From NCBI RefSeq assembly GCF_000833025.1, contig NZ_CP010817.1, positions 2,232,001-2,296,000 of the forward strand: DNA of 64,000 nucleotides, read 5' to 3'. Shown here piece by piece: positions 60,507 to 64,000 of this stretch. How positions within the stretch are numbered: the stretch's first letter is position 1; the number at the start of each line of letters is the position of its first letter. This stretch comes from Myroides profundi. Lineage in GTDB: Bacteria > Bacteroidota > Bacteroidia > Flavobacteriales > Flavobacteriaceae. Made by a program: the position numbers and the translations under genes. The notes under the pieces are model-generated. The model saw only the letters and a list, made by a program, of their open reading frames with translations. It was not told where the DNA came from and made no database searches.

Positions 60507-61625
60507 ATGGAAAATAAAGAAAATACAACTACTGAACAACCAGCTCAAGCTCCAGTTGAGCAAGTTGTAGAGGATAAAGCTAAAAAAGAAAAAAAGAAGA
60601 AAACAAAGATACTCTTAGTCAACACCCTAACATTTGCGGTAATAGGAATCGCTTTCTTCTGGTTATTGACTAAATACTTTCACATCAACGATAGAGATTA
60701 CACAGAATCAGCACAGGTAGAAGAGTTCATTAACCCTATTAATACCCGTGTATCTGCTTATATTAAAGAGATCAAATTCATCGAACATCAGCAAGTCAAA
60801 AAAGGAGATACACTAGTTATCCTTGACAACAGAGAAATCATCACTCAAGTAGAACAAGCTGAAGCAGCTTATCTAAGTGCATTAGCTGCTAAGAAAGTAA
60901 CTAACTCCTCTATTCATACAGCATCAAATAATATCGGGGTATTTAGCTCTAATATTGAAGGGGCAAAAGCAAGATTGTGGAACGCAGAACAAAACAATAA
61001 AAGATACGAGAATTTATTACAAGCTGAGGCTGTTACCCAACAACAATATGATCAAGTAAAAACAGAGTACCAAGCTGCTAAATCTGCTTATGAAAGTTTA
61101 ATAAAACAACAAAACACAACCAAACTTTCAGTATCAGAGATAGAAACACGTCTTGCCCTAAATGAAGCGGATATCAAACGCACAAAAGCGATGTTAGATA
61201 TGGCTCAACTAAACCTGTCATACACAGTGATTACAGCTCCTTATGACGGAGTGATGGGACGAAGACTAATCAGCGAAGGACAACTACTCTCGCCTAGCCA
61301 GCAAATTACAACTATCGTAAAAGATAATGAGAAATGGGTAACAGCTAATTTTTTAGAATCTCAAATGAACAATATCCAAATAGGTAGTATTATCGACATG
61401 ACAGCTGATGCTGTAAAAGGAATACGCTTTCAAGGAAAAGTAACGGCTATCTCTGCGGCTACAGGTTCTAGATATTCTAGTATGCCTACGGATAACTCTA
61501 CGGGGAACTTCGTCAAGGTACAACAGCGTATCCCTGTGCGTATCGAATTTACAGATACGAATGATATAGAAAACATCGCTAACCTTAAAGCAGGGATGAA
61601 TATGAATATACAACTGGCTAACTAA
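60507..61625 (+). CDS. HlyD/EmrA-family membrane fusion protein
   Basis: 372 aa from the ATG at 60507; the longer frame back to 60369 is made of repeat-derived residues and is rejected. One N-terminal transmembrane helix (about 43-63), biotinyl-lipoyl halves (VKKGDTLVILDNR near 111), a long coiled coil (about 150-255) and barrel domain (TVITAPYDGVMGRRLISEGQ near 258). Links the MFS pump to the TolC channel. An extra repeat block follows its stop. Confidence 0.92.
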   Translation: MENKENTTTEQPAQAPVEQVVEDKAKKEKKKKTKILLVNTLTFAVIGIAFFWLLTKYFHINDRDYTESAQVEEFINPINTRVSAYIKEIKFIEHQQVKKGDTLVILDNREIITQVEQAEAAYLSALAAKKVTNSSIHTASNNIGVFSSNIEGAKARLWNAEQNNKRYENLLQAEAVTQQQYDQVKTEYQAAKSAYESLIKQQNTTKLSVSEIETRLALNEADIKRTKAMLDMAQLNLSYTVITAPYDGVMGRRLISEGQLLSPSQQITTIVKDNEKWVTANFLESQMNNIQIGSIIDMTADAVKGIRFQGKVTAISAATGSRYSSMPTDNSTGNFVKVQQRIPVRIEFTDTNDIENIANLKAGMNMNIQLAN

Positions 61626-61706
61626 TTAGGAATTAGGAATTTTAAATTAGGAATCATAGCCCTTCGGGCTTTCTAAATATATCCTATAATTAAATTTCTA
61701 ATTCTT
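61622..61706. repeat. AATTAGGAATT repeats, left flank of S23 cassette
   Basis: Four AATTAGGAATTA-like units, then the hairpin AGCCCTTCGGGCT, then TTTCTAATTCTTAATAA. Inverted with respect to the right-flank units at 62150-62187. Confidence 0.65.
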
Positions 61707-61763
61707 AATAATGGAATGATTAATGTGCACACTATATTTTTAAATTCATCAAATCCGTTTTCT

Positions 61764-62138
61764 ATGAAGAATGAAAATATAGTACAAATTAAAAGCTATG
61801 CTTTTGCTATTCGAATGGTTAATACTTATAAACATCTAACTACTACTAAGAAAGAGTTTATATTAAGTAAACAATTACTCCGCAGTGGAACATCTATTGG
61901 TGCAAATATAGAAGAAGCTATTGGAGGTCAATCAGATAAAGCTTTCTATGCTAAACTATATATTGCATATAAAGAAGCTCGTGAATCTCATTACTGGATT
62001 CGACTGTTAACTGACACAGACTATCTAACGACTAAACAGAGTACAAGCCTTTTGACTGACATAGATGAGCTGCTTAAAATTATAGGAAGCATTCTAAAAA
62101 CAATCAAAGAAAACGAAAAAATAATAAACCATACTTAG
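61764..62138 (+). CDS. Four-helix-bundle protein, S23/IVP family
   Basis: 124 aa from the ATG at 61764 (MKNENIVQIKSYAFAIRMV), which is where family members begin; the in-frame ATG at 61716 adds 16 unlikely residues. Fits PF05635/TIGR02436: KEFILSKQLLRSGTSIGANI with EEAIGGQSDKAFYAKLYIA, ending in a helix with IIGSILKTIKEN. These proteins were first found in 23S rRNA intervening sequences and recur as small stand-alone genes with unclear function. Here the gene stands between HlyD and MFS of one efflux operon, flanked by inverted repeats, which suggests later insertion. Confidence 0.9.
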   Translation: MKNENIVQIKSYAFAIRMVNTYKHLTTTKKEFILSKQLLRSGTSIGANIEEAIGGQSDKAFYAKLYIAYKEARESHYWIRLLTDTDYLTTKQSTSLLTDIDELLKIIGSILKTIKENEKIINHT

Positions 62139-62149
62139 GGATGTACAAC

Positions 62150-62187
62150 GTACACAATTCCTAAGTATTAATTCCTAATTCTATACG
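62150..62187. repeat. TAATTCCTAATTC repeats, right flank of S23 cassette
   Basis: ATTCCTAAGTATTAATTCCT and AATTC, complementary in direction to the left-flank units at 61622-61706. Confidence 0.6.
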
Positions 62188-63768
62188 ATGTATAACAAAG
62201 GATTATTTCACTCTTGGGTACCAAAACCAGTCATGCTATTACTCATTGTAATCATAGCAGCTGTGTTCTGTAGTATTAGTGGAATATATACCACTAATAT
62301 CACCAATATCGTGGGTAGTACAGGCTCGATGACAGAGTACTACCTATGGGCTAACTATGCCTATGCCATAGGTCTAGGTACAGTCATGCCTCTTATTGTT
62401 AGGATCAAAGCCCGATTCAGAACAAAAGAACTTCTTGTAATCTCACTCACCATGTGTGGTTTATTATATTTGGTACAATCCACCACACATCAACCCTATA
62501 TCATTATAGCCTGCTCCTATCTAATAGGAGTATTTAAAATGATGGGAATGATGGAAGTAGTATTACCCCTTATGATGCTCTTAAGTGTAGGAGGTAACAG
62601 AGGTATATTCTACAGTATCTACTACTCTGCCCTATTAGTTATCACCCAATTATCAGGTTACTTTGTAGCTAAAGTAAGCTTTATATTCAGCTGGCAGATT
62701 ACCTATATGAACCTAGCGATTATGTGCTTTGGAGCAGCATTGATTTGTATTATATTTCAACACAATCAACGCTTTATGCGCAAGGTTCCTTTTATTTACA
62801 TTGACTGGATTAGCATCCTTTTATTTAATGCGACATTCATGACCTTGGCCTATATCCTAGCCTTCGGAAAACAACAAGCTTGGTTTGACTCAGAGATCAT
62901 AAGATATGCCTCATTAGTATTTGGTATTCTCTTATTTATTTTTGTCATTCGCCAGCAGTTGATTAGAAGACCATTCTTACCATTAAATGCCTTTAAGAAG
63001 AATAATGTAAGACACGGAACCATCATGCTACTGTGTTTAGGAATGTACCTTGCCACCGCTACGATACAGAATATCTTTGCTGTAGGTATATTAGGATATA
63101 ATCCGATGACCAATGCCTCCCTAAATCTCTTACTGATTCCCGGGCTTATTACTGCAGCAGTTGTCTGTTATTATTGGTATAAAAACGAGATACCTATACG
63201 CATGCTCATCTTCTCTGGGTTTTCAGCATTTCTAATGTACAGTGTGATGATGTACCTCGCTATGGCAACAGAATTCAGCTATTCGATGTGGTATCTACCG
63301 ATGTTCTTTAAAGGATATGGAATGGGAGTTATCTTTGTCACCACTTGGTATTACACCTTAGATAAGTTAGACTTAGCTAGTATGTTAGGACTGATCGGAT
63401 TTGCTATTCTATGGCGTACATTTATCGCTGTAGGGATGTTTAGTGCATTATACAGCTGGACACAATATCAATTCCAAATACAAAGTCTAAACAACTTAGC
63501 CGTATACCTAGATGATGCCATGCTATTAAGGTCAGGGTCAGGTATTAATCTATCCATTGTCCAACTAAACGGGGTACTCGCTGCCACCAAGACAGTATAT
63601 GGATATATAAATATCGCTGGTATAGGAGTGTTGTTATATGTATTATTCCACCACTACGGTAGAATACGCACATTGAAAACTCGTGTGTATATCAATAAAC
63701 TAGGTAATCTTATGATGAGCAAAAAAGATAAAGAGAGTATCGAAAATCAACTCCCTAACAATATATAG
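62188..63768 (+). CDS. MFS multidrug transporter (EmrB-like, 14-helix)
   Basis: 526-aa membrane protein with about 14 transmembrane helices, the DHA2/EmrB arrangement. Visible segments include TTNITNIVGSTGSMTEYYLW near residue 30, IRHGT-type N/C linker LNAFKKNNVRHGTIMLLC near 262 and MLLRSGSGINLSIVQLNGVL near 445. Completes the TolC-HlyD-MFS pump. The start at 62188 follows the right S23 flank by one base. Exports unknown toxic compounds. Confidence 0.87.
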   Translation: MYNKGLFHSWVPKPVMLLLIVIIAAVFCSISGIYTTNITNIVGSTGSMTEYYLWANYAYAIGLGTVMPLIVRIKARFRTKELLVISLTMCGLLYLVQSTTHQPYIIIACSYLIGVFKMMGMMEVVLPLMMLLSVGGNRGIFYSIYYSALLVITQLSGYFVAKVSFIFSWQITYMNLAIMCFGAALICIIFQHNQRFMRKVPFIYIDWISILLFNATFMTLAYILAFGKQQAWFDSEIIRYASLVFGILLFIFVIRQQLIRRPFLPLNAFKKNNVRHGTIMLLCLGMYLATATIQNIFAVGILGYNPMTNASLNLLLIPGLITAAVVCYYWYKNEIPIRMLIFSGFSAFLMYSVMMYLAMATEFSYSMWYLPMFFKGYGMGVIFVTTWYYTLDKLDLASMLGLIGFAILWRTFIAVGMFSALYSWTQYQFQIQSLNNLAVYLDDAMLLRSGSGINLSIVQLNGVLAATKTVYGYINIAGIGVLLYVLFHHYGRIRTLKTRVYINKLGNLMMSKKDKESIENQLPNNI

Positions 63769-63780
63769 ATTTGTACTTTT

Positions 63781-63836
63781 GAATCTCTAGTACACTGCTT
63801 CTTCTAAAGGAGAAAGAACTAGAGATTCTTTTTAAT
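63781..63836. terminator. Terminator after efflux operon
   Basis: GAATCTCTAGT / ACTAGAGATTC with a 26-base loop and T-run; also placed to end the convergent TonB gene. Confidence 0.7.
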
Positions 63837-63865
63837 TCCCTATATCAATCCACGGAAATCACCTT

Positions 63866-64000
63866 TTAATACCTATGCACAGTAATAGGGATTATATCAA
63901 CACTTCTCACAGGTTGATTATTGATGAAAGCAGGACTCCACTTAGGCAACTCCTTAATAACACGAATAACCTCATCTTTAGTATTGTACCCCATATCTCG
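63866..64000 (-). CDS. TonB-type C-terminal domain, gene continues beyond window
   Basis: 45 codons from the right edge to a TAA at 63866. The residues DEVIRVIKELPKWSPAFINN and PVRSVDIIPITVHRY match the end of the energy-transducer TonB C-terminal domain (I-K-x-L-P-K-W-x-P-a ... P-I). The N-terminal part with membrane helix is outside the window. Confidence 0.8.
   Translation of the reverse strand, partial: RDMGYNTKDEVIRVIKELPKWSPAFINNQPVRSVDIIPITVHRY

Noticed and set aside
1..64000. CRISPR arrays, tRNA, rRNA or tmRNA genes
   Set aside because: No regularly spaced direct repeats of 25-40 bases and no cloverleaf or rRNA sequence was recognised on either strand by eye.

Overview
The window is AT-rich chromosomal DNA from a Bacteroidota member, most likely a Flavobacteriaceae genus close to Myroides (inference from gene families, not a database match). 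Supporting signs are Bacteroidota-type -7 promoter elements (TAnnTTTG) ahead of many genes, the near absence of Shine-Dalgarno sequences, lipoproteins with LxxC signals, a TonB-dependent receptor with a carboxypeptidase-like N-terminal domain, DUF6452/DUF6048/DUF5690 proteins and many small porin-like beta-barrels. No tRNA, rRNA, CRISPR array or complete insertion sequence was seen.

Layout. 1-10 kb: a cut aspartic protease, rlmD, a DUF2185 gene, a lipoprotein, the lactate operon lldP-lutA-lutB-lutC, and the DUF6452/DUF6048 pair. 10-16 kb: small housekeeping and membrane genes, a broken YafQ-type toxin with its antitoxin, and three copies of one terminator. 16-20 kb: fabG, an NhaC-family transporter behind a SAM-I/IV-type riboswitch, a nitronate-monooxygenase-like enzyme and a small OMP. 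20-25 kb: an ECF sigma factor with a membrane partner, a HigBA pair, a DUF4240 gene and a pair of 127-bp repeats. 24-28 kb: a Crp/Fnr regulator in an operon with ribB and DUF2798, and an ABC exporter. Three identical-geometry Fnr-type promoters lie here, one of which drives no protein and probably makes a small RNA. 28-42 kb: duplicated OMPs, a GNAT-Nudix fusion, smpB, pcm, an oxidoreductase, 3-hydroxybutyryl-CoA dehydrogenase, DUF1015, a YggS-type protein, an exonuclease/GIY-YIG fusion, a K+ channel, miaA and an acyl-ACP thioesterase. 42-46 kb: a HipA-like kinase/DUF3037 module and an AraC plus Bcr-type efflux pair. 46-54 kb: a phosphonate-catabolism island (XRE-cupin regulator, phosphonatase-like HAD, TIGR03364 oxidase, DUF5690 transporter, TIGR03366 dehydrogenase, TonB receptor). 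54.4-55.5 kb: gene debris holding a GC-rich structured insert. 56-64 kb: HxlR regulator, secreted metallo-beta-lactamase-fold enzyme, and an AraC-controlled TolC/HlyD/MFS tripartite efflux operon interrupted by a four-helix-bundle (S23-type) gene flanked by AGGAATTA repeats. The window ends in a TonB C-terminal domain.

The most interesting signals are the three Fnr-type promoters with exactly 22 nt between palindrome and -7 element and the small RNA implied by one of them (25649-25826), the SAM-I/IV riboswitch ahead of a putative methionine transporter, the phosphonate island with a 26-bp palindrome in its divergent promoter, the HipA-like/DUF3037 pair, and the repeat-flanked S23 cassette.
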